From: Polyodon spathula
Taxonomy: Eukaryota; Chordata; Actinopteri; Acipenseriformes; Polyodontidae
Assembly: GCF_017654505.1 (NCBI RefSeq)
Contig: NC_054555.1
Span: forward strand, 6,134,335 to 6,198,334
Direction: 5' to 3'
DNA: 64,000 nucleotides
Positions 28,644-40,000 of this stretch are shown here, in pieces; position 1 is the stretch's first letter; each line of letters starts with the position of its first letter. Below the pieces are notes generated by a model that worked only from the letters and a program-made list of their open reading frames with translations, had not been told where the DNA came from and did no database searches. A program made the translations under genes and the position numbers.

Positions 28644-29849
28644 CTATATGACTGTTGTAAGAGCACTGTTGCAATTCCCGTTTGTGTCAGTGCTGCTGTT
28701 TAAATTGGTACCTTTCGAGTTCAGCAATGTTCTATCTATAGTAATCAAGTCCTCAGACTCAAATGTACTAACTTTTGCTTGCTGGTTATTTTGCCAGCTG
28801 TGTTCAATGTAAACATTTCCATTGATTTGTCCCATCTTGTATAAAGGTGATCTTCTCAAACACAGGATCTCCTGGAAAGCGTGCCTAAATTCTGGACTCC
28901 TACAGTAAATAAGAGGGTTGAATGCAGAGTTGGCATATCCTATCCAGTTTAAGATCCTAAACATGAGTTCAATATTGTTCAATTTTACACTGGCATTAAC
29001 TACATTGAGTACAAAGTAGGGCAGCCAGCACAGTGTGAACGTCCCCATGATTATTCCCAATGTTTTTAATGCTTTGTGGTCTTTTAAGCAAAATTTGGAC
29101 GTCCTCCTCTGACCCGATTTGCTGTTCTTGCCATCTTCGTTGTTGATCTTGCCGAGAAACCTCCCCTCGCACTTGTCTATTTTCTTCAGCTGCTTCTTGG
29201 CTACTTGGAAAACTCTGCAGTAGACGAAGACCATGATCACCAGAGGTATGTAGAAGGAGATGATGGAGGAGGTGATGGCATAGGCAGTGTTTGTGAAAAA
29301 CTCACAGCAGTCTTCTTTTTTCAGACAGTCTTCTGCCACCTGATCCTTAGATTTCCACCAATCCATGTGTATCGGCAAAAAGGAAATTAAACTTGCCACC
29401 ACCCAAACAATAAGAACCACAATCCTGGCTTTCCATTTAGTTAATAAGGACTGGTACCTGAATGGTGATGTGATAGCTAGATATCGATCCAGAGCAATCA
29501 CACACAGAGTCTCTATGCTGGCAGTCACACAGAGGACATCTGTAGCAGTCCAGAACCTGCACCAGAATTTCCCAAATTTCCAGTCTTTCAGCAAGATAGA
29601 GCAAGCCCCAAATGGGACCACAATGAGTCCCATCACCAGGTCCGCACAAGCCAAAGAAGTTATGAAGCAGTTTGTGACAGTCTGAAGTCTCTGGAACTTT
29701 GCAATCGCACTGATCACAAGCAAGTTGCCAAACACTATGGCAAGCACTAAAACTGACATAATGATGCCCAATATGACCATCTGTGGTTCAGTGTATTCAT
29801 AATGAGACCCATTTGAATAGTTTGATGGCACAGGTGTAAATGTACCCAT
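28644..29849 (-). CDS. ADRB2: Beta-2 adrenergic receptor, intronless
   Basis: A 401-residue class A GPCR for adrenaline/noradrenaline coupling to Gs and cAMP at the plasma membrane. Seven hydrophobic segments begin near residue 24. Ligand and signature residues are present: Asp104 (TM3 amine binder), DRY 121-123, Ser194/195/198 in TM5, CWLP 274-277, Asn301, NPLIY 311-315, palmitoylation Cys330. Disulfide cysteines 97, 175, 181 and 182 are kept. N-glycosylation sites are N10 and N13; the second-loop NET site of human is KED here. RRTS 248-251 in loop 3 is a PKA-type site. The C-tail is diverged and ends TVI, a class I PDZ ligand like human SLL. Start set at the ATG at 29849 (A at -3, G at +4), which gives the expected N-terminus; the frame is open for 31 codons further up but has no ATG. 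The very strong match to [20 protein letters not shown] favours ADRB2 over ADRB1 or ADRB3, and the SH3TC2 neighbour agrees. Confidence 0.97.
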   Translation of the reverse strand: MGTFTPVPSNYSNGSHYEYTEPQMVILGIIMSVLVLAIVFGNLLVISAIAKFQRLQTVTNCFITSLACADLVMGLIVVPFGACSILLKDWKFGKFWCRFWTATDVLCVTASIETLCVIALDRYLAITSPFRYQSLLTKWKARIVVLIVWVVASLISFLPIHMDWWKSKDQVAEDCLKKEDCCEFFTNTAYAITSSIISFYIPLVIMVFVYCRVFQVAKKQLKKIDKCEGRFLGKINNEDGKNSKSGQRRTSKFCLKDHKALKTLGIIMGTFTLCWLPYFVLNVVNASVKLNNIELMFRILNWIGYANSAFNPLIYCRSPEFRHAFQEILCLRRSPLYKMGQINGNVYIEHSWQNNQQAKVSTFESEDLITIDRTLLNSKGTNLNSSTDTNGNCNSALTTVI

Positions 29850-29942
29850 GATCCTAGGAAAATAATAACAAGAAACCTTTGCAAAAGTATTCAGACCTCC
29901 TTTCCCAAGGAGATCTTTTTTTCTTGTCTTCAAATGTGTGTA

Positions 29943-30002
29943 TTATTCCTTTGGTCCCTTAATACATGAATATTCTGAATGAGTTTCCACAACACCCAGC
30001 AT
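29943..30002 (-). CDS. Putative 19-codon upstream ORF in the ADRB2 leader
   Basis: Minus-strand ATG at 30002-30000 (A at -3) encodes MLGVVETHSEYSCIKGPKE and stops at TAA 29945-29943, 93 bases before the ADRB2 ATG and in the same frame as it. A 2-codon uORF (29959-29967) lies inside it in another frame. Whether it is in the mRNA depends on the start site, inferred near 30080. Mammalian ADRB2 leaders carry a 19-codon inhibitory uORF; sequence similarity to that peptide is not evident. Confidence 0.4.
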   Translation of the reverse strand: MLGVVETHSEYSCIKGPKE

Positions 30003-30003
30003 T

Positions 30004-30060
30004 TTATTTCACCCTGCGAGTCTCTCTCTCTTTCTGACTCTGCTTCACTTCAGCACACAT
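30004..30060 (-). CDS. Putative 18-codon basic upstream ORF in the ADRB2 leader
   Basis: Encodes MCAEVKQSQKERETRRVK with six Lys/Arg, stop TAA at 30006-30004, ending one base before the ATG of the 19-codon uORF. The ATG has T at -3, a weak context. A still earlier 8-codon uORF (30050-30076) overlaps its start. Function is inferred only from the mammalian precedent of a basic leader peptide. Confidence 0.4.
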   Translation of the reverse strand: MCAEVKQSQKERETRRVK

Positions 30061-30104
30061 TTAGCTCTGCCTTCATTTAGGAAGTGGCTTGCTCTTTGAC
30101 AGGG

Positions 30105-30131
30105 CCCTTATAATAGCTTGCAGTGACATCA
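30105..30131 (-). promoter_or_regulatory. Candidate ADRB2 core promoter: TATA-like box and CRE-like site
   Basis: On the gene strand CTATTATAAGGG spans about 30105-30116, some 258 bases before the ATG, and TGATGTCA (one mismatch from the palindromic CRE TGACGTCA) lies just upstream at 30124-30131. Mammalian ADRB2 is cAMP-responsive, so the CRE-like site is plausible. The region further up (to about 30200) has an ACATGT/CACATG motif. Confidence 0.45.
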
Positions 30132-30199
30132 TGTTCCTCTGCAGCCTATCAACATGTGAGGAGCTGAACGTTCAAAGCCTCAAGGCTTCTGTACACACT

Positions 30200-31083
30200 A
30201 GCCTGTTCACTTCACTTCCACAGAAAAATTAAAGAGGTTGTTTAATGAAATTAAAAGCTAAAATTATTTGTCAAAAATGTAGCAAATGAATAACAGTTTT
30301 CTTTTGTTAAAATGCATTCAATGCAACAGTCTGTCTGATTTGAATGAAATACTTGAAACAAGAACTTCAAATTACAGCAGAAGAAAAAGCTAAATCTTAG
30401 TCAATCTGATCTTTATTAATGATTTACCTGTTTGTATGCATCTTTCTAGCAACATATCTAGCTCTGTGCAAGGTACAGTACTTCTGGTATATGGAGAATT
30501 AAAGGCATCAAAAGCATGTTAATATTAAGTAAGTACATCCAATGATGCCTTTATGTTTTTTTGTGCCTGTGGTGTGTAAACTGATGATCATGGATCACCG
30601 ATAAAGCTTCAATTTGCATGTGTTGTATACAGATATATATGATGATCACTGTCCTCTTTCCCACCTGTTACCAGTCAAGCACAATGGGATCTGAAAAGAG
30701 TTACTGATACGTATATATCAAAACATAGTATTGTAAATATTAGGTTTCACTAGCTCTGTGCTTTTTTTTTTTTGAATGCAGAAAAGCAGCTGTGAGTCAT
30801 TGACTATAAATGTAATTATAAATAAAACCCATTTGAAAACAAATAATCAAAATATATTAAATTACATACAACTACAGATGCTGTTTCAATAGCTGCATGT
30901 TACTATATGATGTTTGCAATGTTTCTGAATGGTTCCAAATTCTGTTGCTCAAATACTGAGATTTTAAAAATGTCTTTAAATCTTCACATTTCATTTGACA
31001 ATGCAGTGGGGGCATCAGATCTTAAAACGTGACTGATCGATCCCAGACACTTCCCCACTCTATTTAGCTTGCATTTAGTCTGG
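30200..31083. other. Region upstream of ADRB2, nothing recognised
   Basis: AT-rich sequence that may hold distal regulatory elements; none can be named. Ends with GCTAC (31084-31088), target duplication of the LTR. Confidence 0.4.
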
Positions 31084-31088
31084 GCTAC

Positions 31089-31539
31089 TGTGGCAGAGCA
31101 CAGCTCTGCCCTTTATAAATTGGCAGGGATGGGGTTAAATTCCTCTACCTGCCTGGCTTTATTGTGTTCAGGTGGCTGGGGTTGATTAGTTGATTAGCTT
31201 AATTAACGATCAATCAGCGCCCAGCCACCTGACATAAAAGGAGGCCTCTGCTTCCCATTGAGAGGAGGGAGATGAGGAAGCAGGTTGGCGTTGGCGTTGG
31301 CGTTGGCGGCCAACCGCAAATCTTTAACCGCAACCGCAACCGCAACCGAAAACAATTTGTTATTTGGACCTTTAGAATATATTGTATTCAAAATGTATAA
31401 TATTGCCCTTGTATCTTTTTTTTTTAAATCTTTATTTTGCCCTTGTGTACTTTTATTTTGTGTTGATTTATAATAAAATTAGTATTTTTTTAAACTGCAG
31501 TCTCTCTCTGGGCCTCTATCCACTCGCCAGCCTGCCACA
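31089..31539 (+). mobile_element. Solo LTR, intact, with 5-bp target duplication
   Basis: 451 bases from TGTGGCAGAGCACAGC to CCAGCCTGCCACA, flanked by GCTAC at 31084-31088 and 31540-31544. Contains a TATA-like ACATAAAAGGAGG near 31232-31244 and an AATAAA poly(A) signal near 31471-31477, in the order expected for U3-R-U5. TTGGCG repeats four times at 31285-31308 and CAACCG repeats at 31326-31348. It is the uninterrupted sister of the minus-strand LTR at 4562-5417. No internal region remains. Confidence 0.85.
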
Positions 31540-31732
31540 GCTACATTGTAAGACAGTCAAGTAAACAATTGAAAATGATGGTGTTTAGTATTAACATTTG
31601 AAGTTAACCTTTGGCACACTGCTAATGACCTGTTATACAGAATGAGAACATTTGAGAGTCACGGTGTGCTGTCCTGCAATACTCAGACATACAACCAAAC
31701 TACAAGTAAAGACAAGCTTGTACGTGTGACAC

Positions 31733-31785
31733 TAATTATTTATTATTATTTATTTCTTAGCAGACACCCTTAACCCGAGGTGATT
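31733..31785 (-). mobile_element. 3' end of a tRNA-derived SINE, minus strand
   Basis: ATTATTTATTTCTTAGCAGACACCC is, read on the minus strand, the GGGTGTCTGCTAAGAAATAAAT tail followed by AAT repeats that ends many fish SINEs. Head and body are missing, as expected for 5' truncation. Confidence 0.55.
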
Positions 31786-32286
31786 AAATAATTCCAATTC
31801 CCATCAGCTTGTATGTGCTGTGACTGGTCACAACTATCAAATTGCATTAATCTGCAAACATTCCTACCTTTACGGTAGACCTCTAAACAAAGCAAGTCAG
31901 TCGTTTTGGGTAGCGCCTTCAGTCAGTGAGAATACAGCACCTGGTAAGTGGTATTGCTCTACAGAAGAGCTTTTTTTTTTTTTTTGGTTGCATGCAGCCC
32001 TAGAGTTTCATATGGAGCACACAGTGTGTCTTCCGATACTGCTTGGGAGCAGGCTGGCACCCACTAAAAATCCTGTTTCACACCAGTCTAATACAGACAT
32101 CCTATTACAAATACTGTACAGCTGAAATAAAACAGGCAATTCTAACAGGAGTGTTCGTAACTGATTTTATAGACTGTTAAACCCAGACACAATACATCAA
32201 AATACCTAAGTTTGCTAATGTACAGTATGTCCAAACCTTGGATTGCTGTAGCATCCATGGCTGGATACAGATATGTTGTTAAAACA

Positions 32287-32470
32287 TTGAAGCCTAGGGG
32301 GTTCCTGAGTGGTGCATCCGGTAAAGGCACTCTGTGTGGAGTGCAAGATGTGCCCTATAGCCAGGGGGCGGCGCACAATTGGCAGAGTGTCGCCGGGATG
32401 GGGAGGGATTAGGTTGGCCAGTGTGTCCTCGGTTCACTGCTCACCAACGACCTCTGTAGACTAGCTGGGC
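32287..32470 (+). mobile_element. tRNA-derived SINE
   Basis: The head GTTCCTGAGTGGTGCATCCGG resembles a Pol III A box; the B box is lost by a deletion near 32360. The body (GCGCACAATTGGCAGAGTGTCG ... GGTTGGCCAGTGTGTCCTCGG) matches a GC-rich SINE body that I recall from ray-finned fish genomes. Its GC content stands out from the AT-rich surroundings. Confidence 0.6.
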
Positions 32471-35400
32471 AGAAAATTAAGGTTAAGGTGCAGAACTGTT
32501 GTCTTTAGACCTCTAAGGTACTATATCTCATTGATTTATAAACAATGTGTTGTGTCCATACTATTAATTATAATGATTACATGGTATGTCTACACTAGTG
32601 TTACAGTAGAATTGTGTAATGCTTTACACAGGGAAAAGGATCCCACAAGCCTGCTCTTAAAATAGTTATAACGTCTGTCTGTTGTTTTTTACCAAAAAGA
32701 GCAGTTTTGTCCATTTATGAATATGAAAGCTTACACTGCAAAAGCTTTAAATATCCTTGCATTGGCATGTTCACTGCTGTTAGATCCATTAAATAGACCT
32801 CACTGTGCAGTGCACATGTACTTTTACACAACACAGGGTTGTTTTTTGGAGAGTGCAATTTGAGTCCCTTACTGTGTGGGGAGACTCTTTTCCAGTCACT
32901 GGAATTAGTTGGACCATTGTTGACTACAATTTTTCTGTTTAGGGGATGCCCACCTTGGTGCTAGAAAGGGAATCTTCCTTTTTTAAAGGATCTGTGCTGT
33001 GGTTGAGTGAGTCCAGAAAAAGTCTGGTTTTGGGGGAGGTAGGGAGAGGGGTGTTTAGCAACCAGCTTTTTCTCAGTTCCTCAAGGGTAATACAATTATT
33101 GTGTCTGGTTTGTGGCAGGAATTATTGGTTCCAAGAAAAGCTAGATTTGTAGAAGCGCACTAGCCATCCTCCTTCAAATCGCATTAAGTAAAGGTCAACA
33201 TAAATCACATTAGTGTTAACTCTGTTTAATCTTTTGCATTGATGTTCTTTCAATACAAACTTGAATTAATAAAAGATGCATTTGATTTAAAATGCAACAC
33301 CTTTTTCTTACTGGAAAAAGGCAACAGCGGAGCCTGACTAAATATTAAAGCAGGGCAAACATTGCAATTTGACATTATTTTTCTTTGATTTGATATTCCA
33401 AACCCCCCTCTTCATACGTTAAAAACAAACAGAGCTCATCATTGCAAACACTGCAGTAAAAAATAGTCATTCATAATGGTACTCTATCAAAACCCTACTG
33501 GAAGTGTCGCCCATACTGAATAAAGTGGTGGCTTGTCTACTGGATTATGTTTATTTCGTTTTATTGATTCAGTATTTTGTGATTGAGGGTTTGAAGATAT
33601 GACTACTGTAGGTACTCAATGTGCTTGACAATGCATATCATCACGCATTCAGGTGCATTCTGGGAAATGTCACTACAAATAAATGTCCCAAAGAGATATA
33701 CATCATTGTTTTGAATGAGCATCTACCCAATTATTTCTTTAGTGTAGCAGGATACACAACTTATTTTTCACTAATAGCCTCCTCCCAACATGAAAGAAAT
33801 GCCTCATACAGGACATCAGATTTCCGTGCTGTACAGTATGAAATTTCTATCTCATGAAATTACCAAAGACCTTCTAAGAACGTCCGGGTTTCTGGAAAAT
33901 TCAGTGAAGTAAAAACAAAAAATCAAAAAAGCTGTTAGGGACACGAATAAAGTTAGTCATTACGAAATAACAATGAAATCCTACGAACACTTACAAACAA
34001 AACGTTTATTTGTGTTCTTTAGGACATTGATATAATACAAATATAAGTCAACCTCGATTAAAAAAACACCCATCTTACTTAAGTTTCGTGTAATTATTTA
34101 AAAGGTTAATGGTAATATTCCCGTTTTTTTTATATGTCATATATAATTTTCACATCCCCTACAAATAACATTGTAGATTAATAAATTAATAAAACGACCG
34201 GTTTTTTTATTTTCGATTTTTTCTACTTTTATACGAAGATAAAAATGTTTGTCCCAAATTTTAGCACTCTAAATCACTGGCTTGATATATCAAATTTCAT
34301 TAAGATATCATTAATCTGTAGTTGTTAAACATTACCGGGATCAATAATCGTAGTCCTGCTACAAGAGTTGAAGGTCTTAAGGATTAGGGTAGAGGACTAG
34401 TAAGGAGTGAATTCTTCCTCACTTGGTGCAGAACTTACAGAAGCTGATCTGGAACACTTCATTTACTTCTGCTATCTGAATTTACCACTGTGACATTCTC
34501 CGGGGTGTGATGTTGAGGCTTTTGAATGCAGTACACAAATGACATTAGGAGACCCGTTAAAAATGGTTCAGTAATAAAAAAAATTAAAAATGAAATGCAT
34601 AAAAAAGGGAATCTTATTAACCTTTTGATAGCTGAATAATAGTTATTGTTTTACAGGAATGAATTGGAATTATACTGTATATGGCTGAGCTGAAATGACC
34701 TTTGCATTTGCCATTATTAAATCGAAATGTTATTTTCATTCATAAAAAAACCCCAAAACAAGCAAAAAAAAAAAAAAAAAATCCTTTCTTCATTTAAATG
34801 TCAGCTGTCTTGTACAATAATCTAAAACATGGCAGGTAGCTGAGAAGATAGCCAGGTTCCCAAACAACATATTTTGGTGTCAACAAAGACAATGTTGAGG
34901 GAGGTTTGCTTACAGTACCTTATCTAAATTGACTGGAAGAAATTGTCTGGCTCTAATAACAAGCCAATGGGTTATATTCTGAGATTTAAAGCCAGGGGTA
35001 GACTAGTTGCTACAGTTATATCACATTATCATCGCACATTGTCAGCATCAATTGAGTCTAAACAAAGGTGTGACAGTTCAATGAGTCCACTCAGTTTATT
35101 TTGGCTCACAATGTACCTAAATCACGGACATACTGTGAGGACAACAGAGAAACATTGGTTAATGAATACTATTTGTTTTAAGTACAGGACAGTGGGGCAC
35201 TTTCATTAATTCACATCTTCTTAGAAACTAATTTATTACGAGAAGACAATTTGATTAATAATAACAATGGTCAGATATAACAAATTACCAGGCAGTACCG
35301 GCCATTGTAATTCATGCACCGAACATCATGTGTCCATATTTTCAAAGTGATGAAATCAGTGTCCAGTGTGGGAATATTTAGAAGTATAACTTTCCTCAGG

Positions 35401-36990
35401 GTTTAGCAAGCATAACCCCAAACTGTGGGAGGAAAGACGAAAAAGTACAACACTTCCCTTTGAGTGTGCCCTTCCGTTCAAGCATTCCCATGGAGGCAAT
35501 AACTTAACTGGATGGCAAGGAACCAAAAACAGATTTTGTAGTCCCCAAGCAGATAGAACTGTCTGTCCTTTTATACGTCATTTGCCAGGTCAGTGGTGTT
35601 CTTCCACTCTGGCGTAACTGTACCCCTACCAACCTGACAACTACAGTACTCTCAACTCACATGGCTTTTATTTGTTTCATGTCACACCCTTATGGATTAA
35701 GTTAAAAAAAAAAAAAAAAAAGACGAGCATAAGGCATGAATCTTCCTCAACTCTGACAATATCTTAATACCCTGTATCTGCCAAGCAAGACAGTTTGACC
35801 CGCTTTCATAAGTGCACAGCAGTTTGCAATCTGAAACCCAGTGACTGTATGGCTTTCCATGGTGCGTGCCAGGTTGCATTTGATTCACAACCTGCTGGCA
35901 CAGGCAGTGTGCAGACTCTACCTTGAATGGTGTTACATTATTCAATATAGAGAGCAAATGGCACATGAATAAAATTAAACTGTTCTTTTTCTAGCTCGAA
36001 AGTAGAAAACACTAATTGTAATCCCCCTTTTTTTTTGTAACTGTATAAAAACAAAAAGTTATTGGTATCCTGATATTGTAATAGGAATTAACAGGTTCAC
36101 TATAATACTGCGACTCTCTGCTTTAAGCGTTTAATCAACCTAGTTTTCTGTACTATAAGCACTATGTAAACTCACTATTTATTTAATTCATTACATACAT
36201 GTATAAATTGACTAGATATATGTTCTGAAATATTTTAGATTAAAAGATTAAAAGAGAGCAATTTGTGTAGATTAGATAAAAAATAACTACTTTATTTGTC
36301 CCTGTCAAGGATTCTTCTAAACCTACAAGCACCTTGGATTAGTGTTTTAAATCATGAGACTGTTTTATTCAATAATACGTACAACAGTAAGCAAATAAAA
36401 TAATTCACCCTTTGTAGGTTTAATGGGTGGTTCTGTGCAATCTTTCTATCCCTGTGTGCATTTCACTGTTTTAACAACATATTGTATCAGTGATATGCTG
36501 TTGTTTCTAATCACCACTCACATATCACCTTGTAAATCCTCTTGTAAAAGCCTAAGGGAAGTATAGCACATTAATATAGGCCACATGAGACAAGATAGGT
36601 GGAGCAGGGGTGCAGTTGCATGACAATAATGATACCAGGACAAAATAATGGGTGCTTTAATGTGTAATGTTTGTGAGTGGAAAAACAACCAGCAAACCTT
36701 AACTTAAAAAGTATTGAAAGCATAGTACACCCTTGAAATACACCCTCACATCATTTACTGTAAGTGCATATCAAACATATCTCAGGCTCTTCTTTTAGGT
36801 TTCTGCATACAATTCTGAAACAGCACATACAGAAAACTAGATATCAGAGAAAAACTTGTCCTTCCTGGGAGGACCTACATTATCTAATCCCTTCATCTGC
36901 TGTAGTTCAAAGTCACTGTACTGGTCTAACTGCAATCAGACCATATGGCCTGACATGCTACCAGGACACAGCTGATAATGACCAGGATAT
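32471..36990. other. Intergenic, nothing recognised
   Basis: No exons or identifiable repeats. A and T homopolymers occur near 34768-34780 and 35705-35720. HTR4 coding exons, expected on this side from human order, were not seen. Confidence 0.4.
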
Positions 36991-37086
36991 ACTATATATA
37001 TATTATCCTATCTATATATATATATATCTATATATATATATATATAATATATTATATCGGATAATATATATATATATATATATATT
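36991..37086. repeat. Imperfect (TA)n tract with interruptions
   Basis: TATATA runs broken by TCC, ATC and CGG at about 36991-37086; self-complementary. Confidence 0.85.
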
Positions 37087-40000
37087 GTAATATATGGTTA
37101 ATAAAGTCCATGCGAAGTAAGAACATTTTCAAGCATTGGTAAGTTTTGAAAATAAATGTGTTGATTTTGCTTGTCTGTCTAGTGGAAAAAAAAGGCAAAA
37201 AGCCAACCTGATATGAAGCTTCTGCTATCTGACTTTCTTGTATCAGGTTACAATCAGCATGAGGAAATACAAATTCAACAACTATGCAATCTCTATCTGC
37301 AGTATCTATCTATCTATATGCGTGCAATATTTTTTTTTTTTTAAAGTTCATTTCAAACATGGGCAAATATGCCAGTAGACCCACTCAAAAGTATAAATTG
37401 AAAAATGAACTATATGAACTATCATAGTATCACGATAGAGTCCTATACATTAAACATATCTGTATGGGTCACAGATAATATGTGCTGTATTTTAGCAAAC
37501 TTTGCACAGTTAAATAAAGTTCTGGTTACTTTCTACAAAAAAGAAAATATTTATTTTGTTCTGTGATGTTTTAAAATTCAATTTACTAAAGAATGATACA
37601 CCAATTATGCTGGCCCTCTAGCTGAGCATTGTTCACTGTAAGACACCTGCATTTTACCACTTTGTAATTGTGCTGAGATTGGTGTTGACATTACATTAAT
37701 TTAAATGCACTTTTAATTATGTTACGAAAGCAATGCTTAGACAATGAGATACGGTTATACTTGATATCGTTTTGAATAGTTTATAACTTTATTAATGTAT
37801 AGCATACTAACTAACAATGAACACACTATAAACAAAGTGTGTTGTTAGCAACTCTTAAAGAGGTCTGTCAGAATAACTCCACTTAAAATGTCCGACTGCC
37901 AGTGAAGTCTATAGAACATATCTCCACTCAACACATTAGACTAGTTAACCAAGCCCAGTCTTGGGTATCTACTAATTCATTAGACATAATATTTATCGGT
38001 TACCAATGTTCTTAGCCACCTCCTTTACTTATTTGCATATTGCTGAAAACATATACATCCATTCAGATTTTAACTGATTTAAAAAGAGGCTTTCTTATTG
38101 ACAATATAATTACAACGCTATATATAGCAAAGGCAATGCTTTTCTTGTGTAAGACATTTTTAGTAGAAAACAAGACAAAAGACATGGTTATTCCGCTATT
38201 ACAGTATTGCCAGTGTTCTCTCCTACAACAATGCATGTCCTATGTTTGAATTTAGTGGCTATTTTGGGAACAGAAAAGGGGTGATCTAGCTAGCTCTGTT
38301 AAGGTCACCATGCTTCTATACTGCTCGCAAAAATAAATAAATAAATACAAATAAAAAGTCTATATTTTCAGTGATGAGATTGTGGTGTTTTGAAGCAATG
38401 TACACCAGCAAGTGAGGTTTACTGTTTCCTGAGGAAGTTGTCCAGCAATGAGTGCAGTGCTTGTTTAGATACGATCTATGATCACAAACAGCAGCCTGGC
38501 ATCTGACTTGATATGTTAAGCACTACATAACTAAATGTTTGACCTGCATTTATTTGCAGTCCATTACTAAGATTACTGAGGAAGAACTGGAGACTTTAGA
38601 GCTGAAATGTTGTTTTAAAAACCATGTGGACTGGTATCCAATGCTTAAAATAGCTAAAACTAGTTCCTATTGATTGACTTAATCAGAGAAGTAGCTTTAG
38701 ACAGTAATACTGAAAGGCAAAAAATACATACCTGCTGTTTTTAGCTTTCTATTTTATATGTAGCATTTTGCTAAGCTTATGGTTTCACCATTATAACTGT
38801 ACAATAGTACTGTATAAATGAATAAATTAAAATTAAAATGAATCCTGTTAAAGGCATTAGACGAAATATTTGTCTCATCTTTTAAAAGCGGTTTTACCCG
38901 TTTTTTAAAACCTGCAATTACAAACCCAATAAAGGGAACAGCAAAAACAATTCACGGAATACTTTTAGGTGCTTCCCACTGAATTAATTTTAAGGTAAGT
39001 TCTGTGCAGGTGCTTAATGACAATAGCAGAAGAGCCTTTATCTCGATCCAAACTGCAAACCTTGCCTGACACTGGCCCTCTGCAGTCATCTTAAATCGGT
39101 GTCCATGTCTTGTCAGCACCACAGATGAAGAAACACAGCCAGGTCAGATGTATTGACACCAGAGCGCACAGAGCTAACCTCCCTAGAAAGCAATCCTCAC
39201 ACAAAAGTCTAGTGAGATATCTCGTCACCCTAGTTACTATCTCTGTGGTGAACACTGTTGTGATACTGTATTGATTCCAAAAAAAAAATAAAAGAAATAG
39301 CTGATGATGTTACTAGAGATAATTGTAAACAACCAAGTAAATTGTGGGACAAAGTCTAAACTAATCTAACTTACTTTGAAAACCAGGGGTTGAATCGTTC
39401 TGAACCCATTGTTTGTGTCTTTCCTCTTTTTATAGACAGGCCTATGGTGCTGTGTCAGTGCAAAGCTACAGTAATAACAATTTAGGTTACTAGAAATAGA
39501 ATGTCTCCTCTATATACATATATAGAGATCTTGCCAGATCTCACGTAACATGTAGCCTGTATTGAGAAGTAAAACTCTTATTGTAATACATTCTCAGTAC
39601 AACAGCCTAACAAGGCTGTGCTATTCATTTTCCCCAGCCCCTTGGCGTTGGTAAGCACTTGTGTCAAACAGTGAGGGCTAGCTTCACACCCTAAATCCCA
39701 GATTGTACACTATGTCACCTTTTGGTCTCAGCATAGAAAATCACAGCCTGTTATATTGTACAACATTGTTCTGATTGATTCAGAAATATGTTCTTTATTA
39801 AAATCCCTTGTTTATTACTCACTGCTACAAATCATGTAGAGATGTAAAAAGTAATTCAGCAGATATTAGGGATGCTGAGCACTTTTTAGTACCATTAAAC
39901 TAATGCCCAAGGGCAATGTTAAAAGCAAGGGCCAAGCTAGCATTTACTATAACATGAATAAAAAAACCTCTTTACTGCTTTTTACAAGTATTTCAGGGAG

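Noticed and set aside
29205..29685. Plus-strand frames of 61 and 106 codons inside ADRB2
   Set aside because: They are antisense shadows of the receptor coding sequence.
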